Assembly: GCA_964486555.1 (NCBI GenBank)
Contig: CAZANP010000018.1
Span: 1 to 32,247, forward strand
DNA: 32,247 nt
Origin: 4484-232 sp964486555
GTDB taxonomy: Bacteria > Thermotogota > Thermotogae > Thermotogales > Thermotogaceae
Direction of reading: 5' to 3'
Shown: positions 1 to 7,748 of the stretch, one piece after another
Layout of the letters: each line of letters opens with the position of its first letter
Numbering within the stretch: position 1 is the first letter of the stretch
The notes under the pieces: generated by a model
What the model saw: the letters and a program-made list of their open reading frames with translations, nothing else
What the model was told of the DNA's origin: nothing
Databases searched by the model: none
Program-made: the position numbers and the translations under genes

Positions 1-446
1 TTATGATTGTTCAGAACATCACCCAATATCGGGATATCTTTAAGCACTGGTATATCCAGATTCGGTAGTACTTTACTTTTCATGGAAATCGATGTCCCTT
101 TGCTGCCAGCAAAAGCGTTCAGAAGTAGTACGGTGAAACCAGCGGAGAAGAGGTTCATAGACAGGCCTATCATGATAGGATTTGCTTTCAATTTCAGGTA
201 CAGGGCAGCAAAAAGAGCAGAAAGCATGATAGAGGAGAGAATTCCTCCTAAAACTCCCAGAAAGGAGCTATTCGTCCACGTACTCACCGCCATACCCCAA
301 AAGGCGGACATGAGCATCATGCCCTCAACAGCTATGTTGACGATACCAGAAACATCACACACGTAAACAGCCAGAACAGCAAAAAGAAGAGATGTGCTGG
401 ATCTCAGAGCGAGGTAGAAGAAATCGGGTCTTGTTATGATAACCAT
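1..446 (-). CDS. Nucleoside-type ABC transporter permease (YufQ/NupQ-like), partial
   Basis: This is the N-terminal 148 codons of an inner-membrane permease; the C-terminal half lies beyond the window edge. The start ATG (444-446 on the minus strand) sits inside the end of the preceding permease gene, a 13-nt overlap typical of translational coupling. The protein is very hydrophobic, and residues about 33-42 read GIVNIAVEGM, the hallmark of the BmpA/Nup/RbsC-like permeases that import nucleosides. In the known systems (B. subtilis NupNOPQ, formerly YufNOPQ) it forms a heterodimer with the upstream NupP-like permease. The partner ATPase and lipoprotein are not in this window. Substrate as nucleoside is family-based inference. 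Confidence 0.85.
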   Translation of the reverse strand, partial: MVIITRPDFFYLALRSSTSLLFAVLAVYVCDVSGIVNIAVEGMMLMSAFWGMAVSTWTNSSFLGVLGGILSSIMLSALFAALYLKLKANPIMIGLSMNLFSAGFTVLLLNAFAGSKGTSISMKSKVLPNLDIPVLKDIPILGDVLNNH

Positions 447-1429
447 CTTTTCACCCTTCCAAATTCGATACGGGATGATAGAAATGCTATAACCACAGAT
501 TGGAGTATGAATATCGTTTCAGAAGGTGCACCAGTTTTTCTGGCCATTATCATGGTTCCTGCCTTCAGAAACCCCATTATTGAAGCAGAGATTGGAATCC
601 ATATTGGGTTGTTGGAAGCTAAGATCGAAACGGCAATTCCCCCAAATCCATATCCGGGCATCTCTTGCCATAAGAACCGGCCATAAGTTCCCATGACCTC
701 AACAGCTCCCGCTGTACCGGCTACTGCACCACTTAAGACCTGTATCCAGAACATGTACTTCCTCACCCTGATGCCGCTGTATATCGCAAACGCCCTGTTT
801 TTACCTATCACCCTCATTTCATAACCGTATCGGGTCTTCCAGAGAAAAAACCACAGGAATAACGAGAAAATGACACCGAGTATGATGCCAGAATTTATAC
901 CGAAAACCTTTGGAAGGATGGCTGTTTTGGGAAACTCATACGAGACGACGTATCCCGCTTGATGATCCATGAAGAAATTCTTCAGAAGAAGTAGCGAAAG
1001 ATAAAGACCTATGTAGTTCATCATGAGAGAGGAGACGACCTCACTGGCATTCCATCTGGCTTTCAGAATACCAGGTATACCCCCCCATACAGCTCCAAAT
1101 ATGACACCTAAAGTAATGGTGAGTAGAGTGTGGATAACCGGGATCTGAGGAAAACATAAAGCTCCTGTTGTCGCTCCAATCGCTCCAACCAGAAATTGTC
1201 CCTCTGCGCCTATGTTGAACAAACCCGTTTGAAAAACGATGGAAACAGCAAGACCTGTGAAGATCAACGGAATTGTTTGTTCTATCATCTCCACGAATCT
1301 GCTCAATCTGCTGAAAGGGCCGAAGATCATCCATTTCAGGGATATTGTAGGTTCTTCAACGAGAAAGAAGAGCATGAGGAAAGATAGAGAGAAAGCCAGT
1401 ACCACGGACATAACTTTCCTCAGTATCAC
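434..1429 (-). CDS. Nucleoside-type ABC transporter permease (YufP/NupP-like)
   Basis: A 331-residue integral membrane protein with about eight hydrophobic segments. Residues about 70-80 contain FNIGAEGQFL, the signature of the NupP/BmpA-associated permease family, and the centre carries the conserved KARWNASEVVSSLMMNYI stretch. Full length for the family. It starts with GTG, and its first bases overlap the stop codon of the SRPBCC gene by 4 nt (GTGA). It is followed by a second, different permease of the same system, so the two probably form the membrane channel of a purine or pyrimidine nucleoside importer. This is the family's known role; the exact substrate cannot be read from sequence. 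Confidence 0.9.
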   Translation of the reverse strand: MILRKVMSVVLAFSLSFLMLFFLVEEPTISLKWMIFGPFSRLSRFVEMIEQTIPLIFTGLAVSIVFQTGLFNIGAEGQFLVGAIGATTGALCFPQIPVIHTLLTITLGVIFGAVWGGIPGILKARWNASEVVSSLMMNYIGLYLSLLLLKNFFMDHQAGYVVSYEFPKTAILPKVFGINSGIILGVIFSLFLWFFLWKTRYGYEMRVIGKNRAFAIYSGIRVRKYMFWIQVLSGAVAGTAGAVEVMGTYGRFLWQEMPGYGFGGIAVSILASNNPIWIPISASIMGFLKAGTMIMARKTGAPSETIFILQSVVIAFLSSRIEFGRVKRWLS

Positions 1430-1887
1430 TCACAACACCCCGTATTCGAGAGAAGAGATATCCCTTTCTCTATCCAGAGTTTAGCCAGCGTCAGCATCTC
1501 TCCCCATCCAACAGCACATTGGAGTAATATCTCCATATCCTTAGGAGTTAACACCATGACCTCGTCTGTAACCTTGACCCACGTTCCGTTCATCGAAGAT
1601 TCAAAAAAATTCATGGTCACATGGGATCTGTAACCATCTTCGAATTCGTTCCACAGAAACTCAAAGAGCTGATTTTCTTTTAAGGAAACGATTACACCAT
1701 TATCCGTTACCTCTTCTTCAAAGGTTTTTCTGAACCATCTGAATTCTATCCTTCCACCAGGTTTCAATTCCATTCTCATACCATCTGTGAACCAACCATC
1801 CCAACCGTTTTCGTTCACGAAGACTTCCCAAACCCTTTCGATAGGAGCTTGTATATGAATCACAGCTTCAATTGGTGGTATTTTCAA
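1426..1887 (-). CDS. SRPBCC / AHSA1-like domain protein
   Basis: A small soluble protein of about 153 residues. Its start, IEAVIHIQAPIERVWEVF, then GWDGWF and the run ELKPGGRIEFRW, is typical of the START/SRPBCC fold of the AHSA1 (activator of Hsp90 ATPase 1-like) family, which binds hydrophobic ligands or acts as a small cyclase or hydrolase. I place the start at TTG 1887 because GGAGGTGATC sits just upstream at ideal distance; an in-frame TTG at 1911 would place the ribosome site inside the gene. It is the first gene of the operon with two nucleoside permeases and overlaps the first of them by 4 nt, an unusual partner. Function unknown. Confidence 0.8.
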   Translation of the reverse strand: MKIPPIEAVIHIQAPIERVWEVFVNENGWDGWFTDGMRMELKPGGRIEFRWFRKTFEEEVTDNGVIVSLKENQLFEFLWNEFEDGYRSHVTMNFFESSMNGTWVKVTDEVMVLTPKDMEILLQCAVGWGEMLTLAKLWIEKGISLLSNTGCCE

Positions 1888-1930
1888 ACGATCACCTCCT
1901 GGATCTTGCAAAAGACCTCTTTTCTGAACT

Positions 1931-1960
1931 ATTATACATTCCAGTTGATACCGATTTTAA
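1931..1960 (-). promoter_or_regulatory. Probable promoter of the SRPBCC-permease operon
   Basis: On the minus strand there is a perfect TATAAT at 1936-1931. A weak -35-like TTAAAA lies at 1960-1955, 18 nt upstream. The start of the SRPBCC gene lies about 45 nt downstream. The upstream side is lost in the N gap, so operators may be missing. Confidence 0.45.
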
Positions 1961-1963
1961 AGA

Positions 1964-2063
1964 NNNNNNNNNNNNNNNNNNNNNNNNNNNNNNNNNNNNN
2001 NNNNNNNNNNNNNNNNNNNNNNNNNNNNNNNNNNNNNNNNNNNNNNNNNNNNNNNNNNNNNNN
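1964..2063. other. Assembly gap of 100 N (true gap)
   Basis: Exactly 100 N, the conventional length for a gap of unknown size. The flanks share no sequence, unlike those of the second gap. The short-chain dehydrogenase to its right lacks roughly 95-100 N-terminal residues, so at least about 290 nt are missing and the true gap is larger than drawn. Confidence 0.9.
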
Positions 2064-2064
2064 C

Positions 2065-2481
2065 ATGAACAATCTCGATTACGAAAAAGTTCTCTATACG
2101 ATCAGGGTAAACACCCTTGGCCCTCTCTTTCTGACAAAATACCTTCTCGACAACCTCAAAAAGTCGGAAAGCCCCGTCGTCGTCAACACAGATTCCGTTC
2201 TTGGCTCTATAACAACTTACTCAGGAACAACGAGTTACTCCTATTCTATATCTAAAGCCGCTCTCAATATGGTTACGAGAATATTGGCAAACGACCTGAG
2301 AAGATACAGAATCATCGTCGTATCCATACATCCAGGTTGGGTCAGGACAGACATGGAAGGCTCTACTGCTTCTGTACTTCCAGAAGATTCCGCTTCAGGT
2401 ATTGTGAAAGTCGTTGACTCTCTAGATATTGAGAACACAGGAAAATTCTACGATTACACAGGTAGAGAAGTTCCTTGGTAA
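2065..2481 (+). CDS. Short-chain dehydrogenase/reductase, 5'-truncated by gap
   Basis: The last 138 residues of an SDR-family NAD(P)H-dependent oxidoreductase. Visible are the helix-4 Asn region (RVNTLGPLFLTKYLL), the catalytic Ser in NTDSVLGSI, the catalytic YxxxK in YSISKAAL, and the post-catalytic IHPGWVRTDM seen in C-factor/sniffer-type carbonyl reductases. The Rossmann GxxxGxG segment is missing because the gene enters the N gap; nothing suggests it is truly broken. The first ATG at 2065 is an internal Met, not a start. The gene is divergent from the SRPBCC operon and lies upstream of the GntR operon. Substrate unknown. Confidence 0.85.
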   Translation: MNNLDYEKVLYTIRVNTLGPLFLTKYLLDNLKKSESPVVVNTDSVLGSITTYSGTTSYSYSISKAALNMVTRILANDLRRYRIIVVSIHPGWVRTDMEGSTASVLPEDSASGIVKVVDSLDIENTGKFYDYTGREVPW

Positions 2482-2522
2482 AGCGTTTCGATTTTTTATA
2501 ATACTTTTCTGTTTAATCGTTT

Positions 2523-2551
2523 TTGACAGAATATTCGTTTTGTTCTATAAT
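2523..2551 (+). promoter_or_regulatory. Sigma-A promoter of the GntR-led sugar operon
   Basis: Consensus TTGACA at 2523-2528 and consensus TATAAT at 2546-2551, separated by exactly 17 nt. Transcription would begin near 2558, about 44 nt before the regulator start codon. It is the closest match to consensus in the window. Confidence 0.85.
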
Positions 2552-2559
2552 CTCAACTG

Positions 2560-2567
2560 GTAATTAC
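2560..2567. promoter_or_regulatory. Candidate GntR/HutC-type operator at the transcription start
   Basis: A perfect palindrome GTAATTAC lies just after the -10 box, where a bound repressor would block initiation. It resembles the GT-N-TA-N-AC core of HutC-subfamily operators, with AT instead of TA at the centre. The first gene of the operon encodes a HutC-type regulator, so autoregulation is likely (inference). Confidence 0.5.
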
Positions 2568-2601
2568 ATCATTATATAACTATCATATTTGAGGTGAAGA
2601 A

Positions 2602-3330
2602 ATGCTGGATGAGGAGAAATTACCCGCCTACTACAGGTTGGAAAAGATCCTGAAAGAAAAAATTTCCAGGATGAAACCAAACGAAAAATTGCCTTCTGAG
2701 AGAGAGTTGATAGCAACGTACGGCGTCAGCAGAACGACTGTCAGGAAGGCTCTGGAGGATCTGGAGAGAGAAGGGTTGATAAAGAAAATTCCGGGGAAGG
2801 GGACCTTCGTTTCAGAGCCGAGTACTATAGAGTACCTGACAGCTTTAAAAGGGTTCTCAAGGGAGATGCTCGAGCTGGGATACAAACCTTCCAGTCAAGT
2901 TTTGGATCATAGGTCGATAAAGGCTGATGAGGAGATTGCAAGGATATTCAATATATCTCCAGGAGAGAGAGTGATGCGCCTGAAAAGGATAAGGTACATG
3001 AACGGTCTACCGGTTGCTGTCCAAGATGCCTACATAAATCTATCTGTGGATGAGAAGCTGAAAGGGTTATTGAATAAAGATTTCAACGGTTCCACATCTC
3101 TGTACATGGAGATAGAAAAGCTCGGTCTTGAACTCTCAAATGCGGAAGAAGAGATGAGAGTCGTCAAGATGCCAGGAATCTATGCAAAACTACTCGATAC
3201 CAAAAAGGGGGAATGCGCTCTCTTCAGAATCAGAAAAACCTATACATCAGATGGAAAGTGTATTGAATACGTCAGATCCTTTTACAGGGGAGATAGATAC
3301 GTATTCAAATTTTATCTAACGAAGCAATAG
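2602..3330 (+). CDS. GntR-family transcriptional regulator (HutC/UTRA type)
   Basis: A 242-residue regulator. Residues about 8-75 form the GntR winged helix-turn-helix, with LPSERELIATYGVSRTTVRK and the wing GLIKKIPGKGTFV. The rest (about 95-240) is a UTRA effector domain, which in this subfamily binds a sugar phosphate or similar small metabolite. The ATG is preceded by GAGGTGAAG. It is the first gene of the operon, 11 nt from the SIS-domain gene, and has a consensus promoter and palindrome upstream. It therefore most likely represses its own operon and is released by an intermediate of the imported sugar. Confidence 0.92.
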   Translation: MLDEEKLPAYYRLEKILKEKISRMKPNEKLPSERELIATYGVSRTTVRKALEDLEREGLIKKIPGKGTFVSEPSTIEYLTALKGFSREMLELGYKPSSQVLDHRSIKADEEIARIFNISPGERVMRLKRIRYMNGLPVAVQDAYINLSVDEKLKGLLNKDFNGSTSLYMEIEKLGLELSNAEEEMRVVKMPGIYAKLLDTKKGECALFRIRKTYTSDGKCIEYVRSFYRGDRYVFKFYLTKQ

Positions 3331-3341
3331 GGGGTCTAAAG

Positions 3342-4079
3342 ATGGATCATTTCGATAGTTACAAAGCTGTTATCATCGAAAAACTCGAAAAAATTGTAGA
3401 GAATGAGAGAGATTCCATAAGAAAAGCGGCTGAATTGATCGTGGACACCCTTTTGAACGATGGCAGGGTATACATATTCGGTTGTAATCACTCAGCCATC
3501 ATACCACAGGAAGTCTACTACAGAGCGGGATCTCTGGCTGTCTATATTCCTCTCTTGATACCTGGACTGAACCTCATAAATACAAAACCCATTCTTTCCA
3601 CCTTCATGGAAAGGAACGAGCAATTTGGCAAAGATATAGTGCAGTCCTCCAAGATAAAGGAGAAAGATGTTGTGATCATCGTATCGACCTCTGGAAGAAA
3701 TCCTGTCCCTGTAGCTTTTGCTCTTGAAGTCAAGAAAATCGGCTCCAAGATAATCGTGATAACTTCAAAGAAATTCTGCAAGTCTTTCCCGTCAAGGCAC
3801 AGTTCAGGAAAGACCTTGCTTGATATACCACCAGATGTGGTGATAGATAACTTTGCAGATCCAGGAGACGTCTCAGTTGAGGTGGAGAATAAGAAGATGG
3901 GACCTGTTTCAACCATAACGGGTGTTTTCATAATACATTTGATATCCATGACCGTCGCAGATCTCATGGCAAGACAGGGGATCGATCCTCCCGTTTTTGT
4001 CAGCTCAAACGTTCCTGAGGGTGATAAAGTGAACAAGAAACTTTCAAAGGAATTTGAGGATTTTCTCAAATTGCCGTAG
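3342..4079 (+). CDS. SIS-domain sugar-phosphate protein (UPF0309-like)
   Basis: A 245-residue soluble protein of the SIS_2/UPF0309 group. The diagnostic stretches are VYIFGCNHSAIIPQEVYYRAGSL (N-terminal phosphosugar pocket), the STSGRNPVPVAFALE loop that binds the phosphate, the SRHSSGK segment, and GIDPPVFVSSNVPEGDKVNKK near the C-terminus. SIS domains bind phosphosugars in isomerases, etherases or regulators; this group has no settled reaction. It sits between the GntR regulator and an FGGY kinase, so it probably acts on the phosphorylated sugar. The ribosome site is the GGGGG just before the ATG. Confidence 0.85.
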   Translation: MDHFDSYKAVIIEKLEKIVENERDSIRKAAELIVDTLLNDGRVYIFGCNHSAIIPQEVYYRAGSLAVYIPLLIPGLNLINTKPILSTFMERNEQFGKDIVQSSKIKEKDVVIIVSTSGRNPVPVAFALEVKKIGSKIIVITSKKFCKSFPSRHSSGKTLLDIPPDVVIDNFADPGDVSVEVENKKMGPVSTITGVFIIHLISMTVADLMARQGIDPPVFVSSNVPEGDKVNKKLSKEFEDFLKLP

Positions 4080-4091
4080 GAGGTTCAAATT

Positions 4092-5552
4092 TTGGAGATA
4101 TTGATGACGGTGGATGTGGGTACGAGCAGAACCAAGGTTGCCATTTACGATACCAATGGGAAGGTAGTTTATAAAGATTCGGAAACACATGTTTCGAATG
4201 GAGGTATAACTGAGCAGGATCCCAATGTGTGGTGGGAAGAAACCGTCAGATTGATCAAAAAAGTGATCAGTCAGACAAATCTGAAACCTCATGTCATAGG
4301 TCTTTCTGGAAACATGCATGCACTTCTACCTGTGGACGGAAAAGGCGATCCTGTGAGAAAAGCCATACTTTGGAACGATACTAGGACGGAGCAAGAAGCT
4401 CACATATTGAAGAAAAGATTTGGAGAAGATGAACTGATCAACCGCTTCCTCAATATTCCCATACCTGGATTCCCTCTTCCAAAGATCATCTGGATGAAGG
4501 AACAGGAGAGAGAGTTGTACGAGAAGACATATAAATTCATTCAACCCAAGGATTTCATCGCTTTCAAACTCTGTGGAGAGATTTTCACAGATTACAGCGA
4601 TGCATCAGGAACTTTTGCTTTCAACATAAGAAAGAAATGGTGGGATGAAGAGATCTTAAGAGAATTAAAAATAGATCCTTCCAAATTTCCAGATGTAGTG
4701 GGGAGTTTTACAAAAATCGGGAGTGTTTCGAAGGAAATCTCCCGTGAATTGGGTCTACTGGAAGGCACTCCCGTTGTCATAGGTGCGGGTGATCTCATAA
4801 CTTCGGCCGTTGGAAGTGGCGTCGATGAAGAAAGCATCGCTCTAGTTGTGGGAACAGCAGGGCAAGTCATTACAATCTCCAGGGACGTATTCTCCGATAT
4901 CTTGGGAAAGATATTCGTTTTCCTGTATACGGATCCCGATACCTTCCTTTACCTTGGAACGGTTCCTGCAGGGGGGCATTCGTGTGAATGGTTCGCTCGA
5001 AGGATACTTAAGGTATCCCTAAAGGAGTTCTTCGACCTGGCGGAAAGATCCCCAAAGGGATCCAATGGGTTGATATTCCTTCCATTCATACAGGGAAGTG
5101 GGACACCTTTCATGAATTACGAGGTAAGGGGATCCTTTCACAACCTATCAGATACCACGACCTGTGAGGATTTCTGCAGAGCCACTATCGAAGGGGTTGT
5201 GTTTTCACTGAAAGCCTCGATGGATTGCATGGAAAATGTTCTGGGAAAAAGGAAAAGATTGATACTCCAATCTCTCGCAGCTAGAGAGAAGATCTTTCTA
5301 GAAACTATCGAAGGTTTGCATGAAGGTGAAATACTGATACCTGAGGATCCAGACGCTTCCCTTCTGGGCGCGGCTATCATAGCAGGAGTGGGTATTGGTA
5401 TATTCAGAGATCTAAGAGAAGGATACAAGAAGATGATCAAGTACACAAGTACTATGAGAGTATCAGAGGTATCCAACGCATTGAAGGAAAATTATGGAAT
5501 ATTCATAAATCTGGTAAATCATCACATCCAAGGGAGGGGTGATCATGGTTAA
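4092..5552 (+). CDS. FGGY-family carbohydrate kinase
   Basis: A 486-residue cytoplasmic kinase with the two-domain actin-like FGGY fold. Visible are the phosphate-1 loop VDVGTSRTKVAIYD at the N-terminus, the GLSGNMHALLPVD strand, NDTRTEQEA, the catalytic-Asp region GAGDLITSAVGSG (about 235), GTAGQV (phosphate-2), and PDASLLGAAIIAG near the C-terminus. It is most like xylulokinase and gluconokinase members, but the sugar cannot be fixed from sequence. The start is taken as TTG 4092, 8 nt after GGAGG. The end overlaps the sugar-binding protein gene by 8 nt. It should phosphorylate the sugar delivered by the adjacent ABC transporter. Confidence 0.88.
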   Translation: MEILMTVDVGTSRTKVAIYDTNGKVVYKDSETHVSNGGITEQDPNVWWEETVRLIKKVISQTNLKPHVIGLSGNMHALLPVDGKGDPVRKAILWNDTRTEQEAHILKKRFGEDELINRFLNIPIPGFPLPKIIWMKEQERELYEKTYKFIQPKDFIAFKLCGEIFTDYSDASGTFAFNIRKKWWDEEILRELKIDPSKFPDVVGSFTKIGSVSKEISRELGLLEGTPVVIGAGDLITSAVGSGVDEESIALVVGTAGQVITISRDVFSDILGKIFVFLYTDPDTFLYLGTVPAGGHSCEWFARRILKVSLKEFFDLAERSPKGSNGLIFLPFIQGSGTPFMNYEVRGSFHNLSDTTTCEDFCRATIEGVVFSLKASMDCMENVLGKRKRLILQSLAAREKIFLETIEGLHEGEILIPEDPDASLLGAAIIAGVGIGIFRDLREGYKKMIKYTSTMRVSEVSNALKENYGIFINLVNHHIQGRGDHG

Positions 5553-6840
5553 AAAGTTGGTTCTGTTCCTGTTGATAGGTCTGATTCTAGGTGTTGGTTT
5601 TTCAAAAACAACCATCGTTTTCTGGCATCACGAAGCTCCAGCCCATAGGGTTGCTGCCTTTCAAAAGGTCATAAAACTCTTTGAGAAAGAAAATCCAGAT
5701 ATCAAGGTCGTACAGCAAGTTATACCCTGGGGAGATGCATGGCCCAAGACACTCGCAGCGATTCAGTCTGGAACGACCCCCGATTTTCAATTCTCGATCC
5801 CAGAGCTCACAATAACGGCTTACCAGGCAGGTGCACTCGTTCCCGTTGATGACATCATCAAGGAAATCGATGAAAAGTACGGTTACATAAAATCACAGCT
5901 TGCACCGTACAAATTCGATGATCATTACTGGGGAGTTCCCATTTGGACGATGCCTATGGTGCTTCTTTACAGACCGAGTTACCTGGAAAAGTACCTTGGA
6001 ACGAAAGAACCTCCTAAAACCTGGAACGAACTTCTACTCGCAGCTCAGAAGATAACGCTCCTCTCATCAAAGGAAGGAGAGACGATATACGGAATAGGTC
6101 TTACAGCAGGAAACAATTTGTGTACACAGGAGCAAGTCTACACGATCATGAGCAACGTCGGTGTCGAAGTTTTTGATAAGGATGGTAATCTGACTTTCAA
6201 CACGCCCCAGACTCTGAGAGCAGTTGAATTCTACAAAGACCTTTTCAAATTCTCACCACCTGGTGCCACTGGATGGGCTTGGGGAGAGATAGAGATGAAC
6301 TTCACAGCGGGAAAGATCGCGATGATGCCCTATTTTGGAGGACTACAGAAGAGGTTCTATGAACTCAAGAATTTCGATCTGGATGGGGTACTTCAACCGT
6401 ATCCTGTCGATGGAAGGAAAGCGAATCTAATCTATCCGAACGATGTTCATATCTACAAATCAGCCGTTGAAAAAGGACATCTCGAAGCTGTGAAAAAGTT
6501 CATTCTCTTCATGATGAGGCCTGATATAAACGCGATTTTGACAGCCGAGATGGAGCCAGGTTCCTTCGTGCCAGTGACGGAGGCCGCTCAGAAATCCGAG
6601 CATTACTGGAACAACCCGGTAATAAAAGCTTTCAAGCATCTCAACGAAGTCATAATCGAAGCGACGAACTATGGAACACTTTACGGATTCGAGCATGGAT
6701 ATGCAGCAAACCTCGCAATAGGTAGTATCTCAGGTGCGAACATCATAGCCGAGATGATACAGAAGGTTGTGACAGGTGAGATGGGTGTCAAAGAAGCTGT
6801 TGAATGGGCTGAAGGAAGGATGAAGGAATTCCTTAAATAA
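5545..6840 (+). CDS. Sugar ABC transporter substrate-binding protein (family 1)
   Basis: A 431-residue exported binding protein. The signal peptide is MVKKLVLFLLIGLILGVGFS, with no lipobox Cys. The mature part begins with KTTIVFWHHEAPAHR and has the two-lobe features of the extracellular solute-binding protein family 1 (MalE/UgpB): VQQVIPWGDAW, a FTAGKIAMMPYFGG segment and a PGSFVPV loop. I choose ATG 5545 because AGGGAGGGGTGATC precedes it; it overlaps the kinase stop by 8 nt. It binds the sugar in the periplasm and passes it to the two permeases downstream. A stable G/C hairpin follows the stop codon and may raise its mRNA relative to the permeases. Confidence 0.92.
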   Translation: MVKKLVLFLLIGLILGVGFSKTTIVFWHHEAPAHRVAAFQKVIKLFEKENPDIKVVQQVIPWGDAWPKTLAAIQSGTTPDFQFSIPELTITAYQAGALVPVDDIIKEIDEKYGYIKSQLAPYKFDDHYWGVPIWTMPMVLLYRPSYLEKYLGTKEPPKTWNELLLAAQKITLLSSKEGETIYGIGLTAGNNLCTQEQVYTIMSNVGVEVFDKDGNLTFNTPQTLRAVEFYKDLFKFSPPGATGWAWGEIEMNFTAGKIAMMPYFGGLQKRFYELKNFDLDGVLQPYPVDGRKANLIYPNDVHIYKSAVEKGHLEAVKKFILFMMRPDINAILTAEMEPGSFVPVTEAAQKSEHYWNNPVIKAFKHLNEVIIEATNYGTLYGFEHGYAANLAIGSISGANIIAEMIQKVVTGEMGVKEAVEWAEGRMKEFLK

Positions 6841-6847
6841 TCCGTTC

Positions 6848-6863
6848 GGGGGGGACTCCCCCC
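6848..6863 (+). promoter_or_regulatory. G/C hairpin between binding protein and permease genes
   Basis: Seven G (6848-6854), ACT, then six C (6858-6863) form a 6-bp stem with a 4-nt loop. No U-run follows. It lies 7 nt after the stop codon. Such hairpins after binding-protein genes often limit downstream read-through or protect the upstream message, but the role here is inferred. Confidence 0.55.
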
Positions 6864-6887
6864 TCTTCACCAGCTAGGAGGTCAAAC

Positions 6888-7745
6888 ATGAAAAAGGGTG
6901 TTTGGCTTGTTCTGCCGGTGGTCATATTGGCTCTCTTTGTCACGGTTCTTCCCCTTGTGAACATGGTTTACAGATCGTTTCAAAAAACCATGTTCGGATT
7001 CGGTAAAGCCGAGTTCATAGGACTTGGGAACTACTTATCCTTGTTCAAAGATGGTACCTTTCTCCCCTCACTCGGTAGAAGTTTCATCTGGGTTTTCGAA
7101 AACCTTGCCATACAGCTCACTGTTCCTCTGCTGATAGCTCTTCTGCTATCAGGAAACAACGCGTTTTATTATTCGATGAGAACCTTCATTCTGATACCTT
7201 GGGTCCTTCCAATGGTCGTCATATCCATAATATGGAGATGGATACTGGAACCGAACGTTGGTATACTGGGGTATTTTCTGAGGGAATACCTCAGAATAGG
7301 GCCGATAAATTTCTTCGGTAGTAAATCCCTTGCTTTTCACACCCTAGCTTTCATAAATTCATGGCATTTCATACCGTTTGGAACCATACTCATGCTAGCA
7401 GCTTTATCTACAGTTCCCGTGGATCTATACGATGCTGCAAAAGTTGATGGTGCTTCCTCGTGGCAGAGATTCGTGTACATCACTTTCCCTCTCATAGGTA
7501 GGACCATATGGTTCGTTGGTCTCCTTGCCTTCATGTGGAGTTTCAATTCCTTCGACCTCATATGGCTCGTGACACAGGGCGGACCTGGAGATACGACGTT
7601 GACTCTACCTGTCTACATTTACAAACTGGCCTTTAAAATGTACAACTACGGTAAAGCTTCTGCAGCTTCCTTGATATCCATGGCCATCTTGATAGGAGTT
7701 GCCGCACTGTACTTCAAGATATTCTCACCTAGGGAGGGGGCCTGA
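6888..7745 (+). CDS. Sugar ABC transporter permease (MalF/UgpA-like)
   Basis: A 285-residue inner-membrane permease of the binding-protein-dependent sugar family, with six expected transmembrane segments. The EAA loop that docks the ATPase reads STVPVDLYDAAKVDGASSWQ (about 170-190), followed by RFVYITFPLI. The C-terminal GGPGDTTLTLPVYIY is typical of MalF/UgpA-type subunits. ATG start with AGGAGG upstream. It pairs with the next permease; no ATPase gene occurs in this operon, so a shared MsmK/MalK-type ATPase must energise it, possibly the one at 25396-26508 (inference). Confidence 0.93.
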   Translation: MKKGVWLVLPVVILALFVTVLPLVNMVYRSFQKTMFGFGKAEFIGLGNYLSLFKDGTFLPSLGRSFIWVFENLAIQLTVPLLIALLLSGNNAFYYSMRTFILIPWVLPMVVISIIWRWILEPNVGILGYFLREYLRIGPINFFGSKSLAFHTLAFINSWHFIPFGTILMLAALSTVPVDLYDAAKVDGASSWQRFVYITFPLIGRTIWFVGLLAFMWSFNSFDLIWLVTQGGPGDTTLTLPVYIYKLAFKMYNYGKASAASLISMAILIGVAALYFKIFSPREGA

Positions 7746-7748
7746 AGC

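Noticed and set aside
4092..5552. Naming the FGGY kinase xylulokinase or gluconokinase
   Set aside because: Motifs fit several FGGY subfamilies and no isomerase or dehydrogenase partner identifies the sugar.
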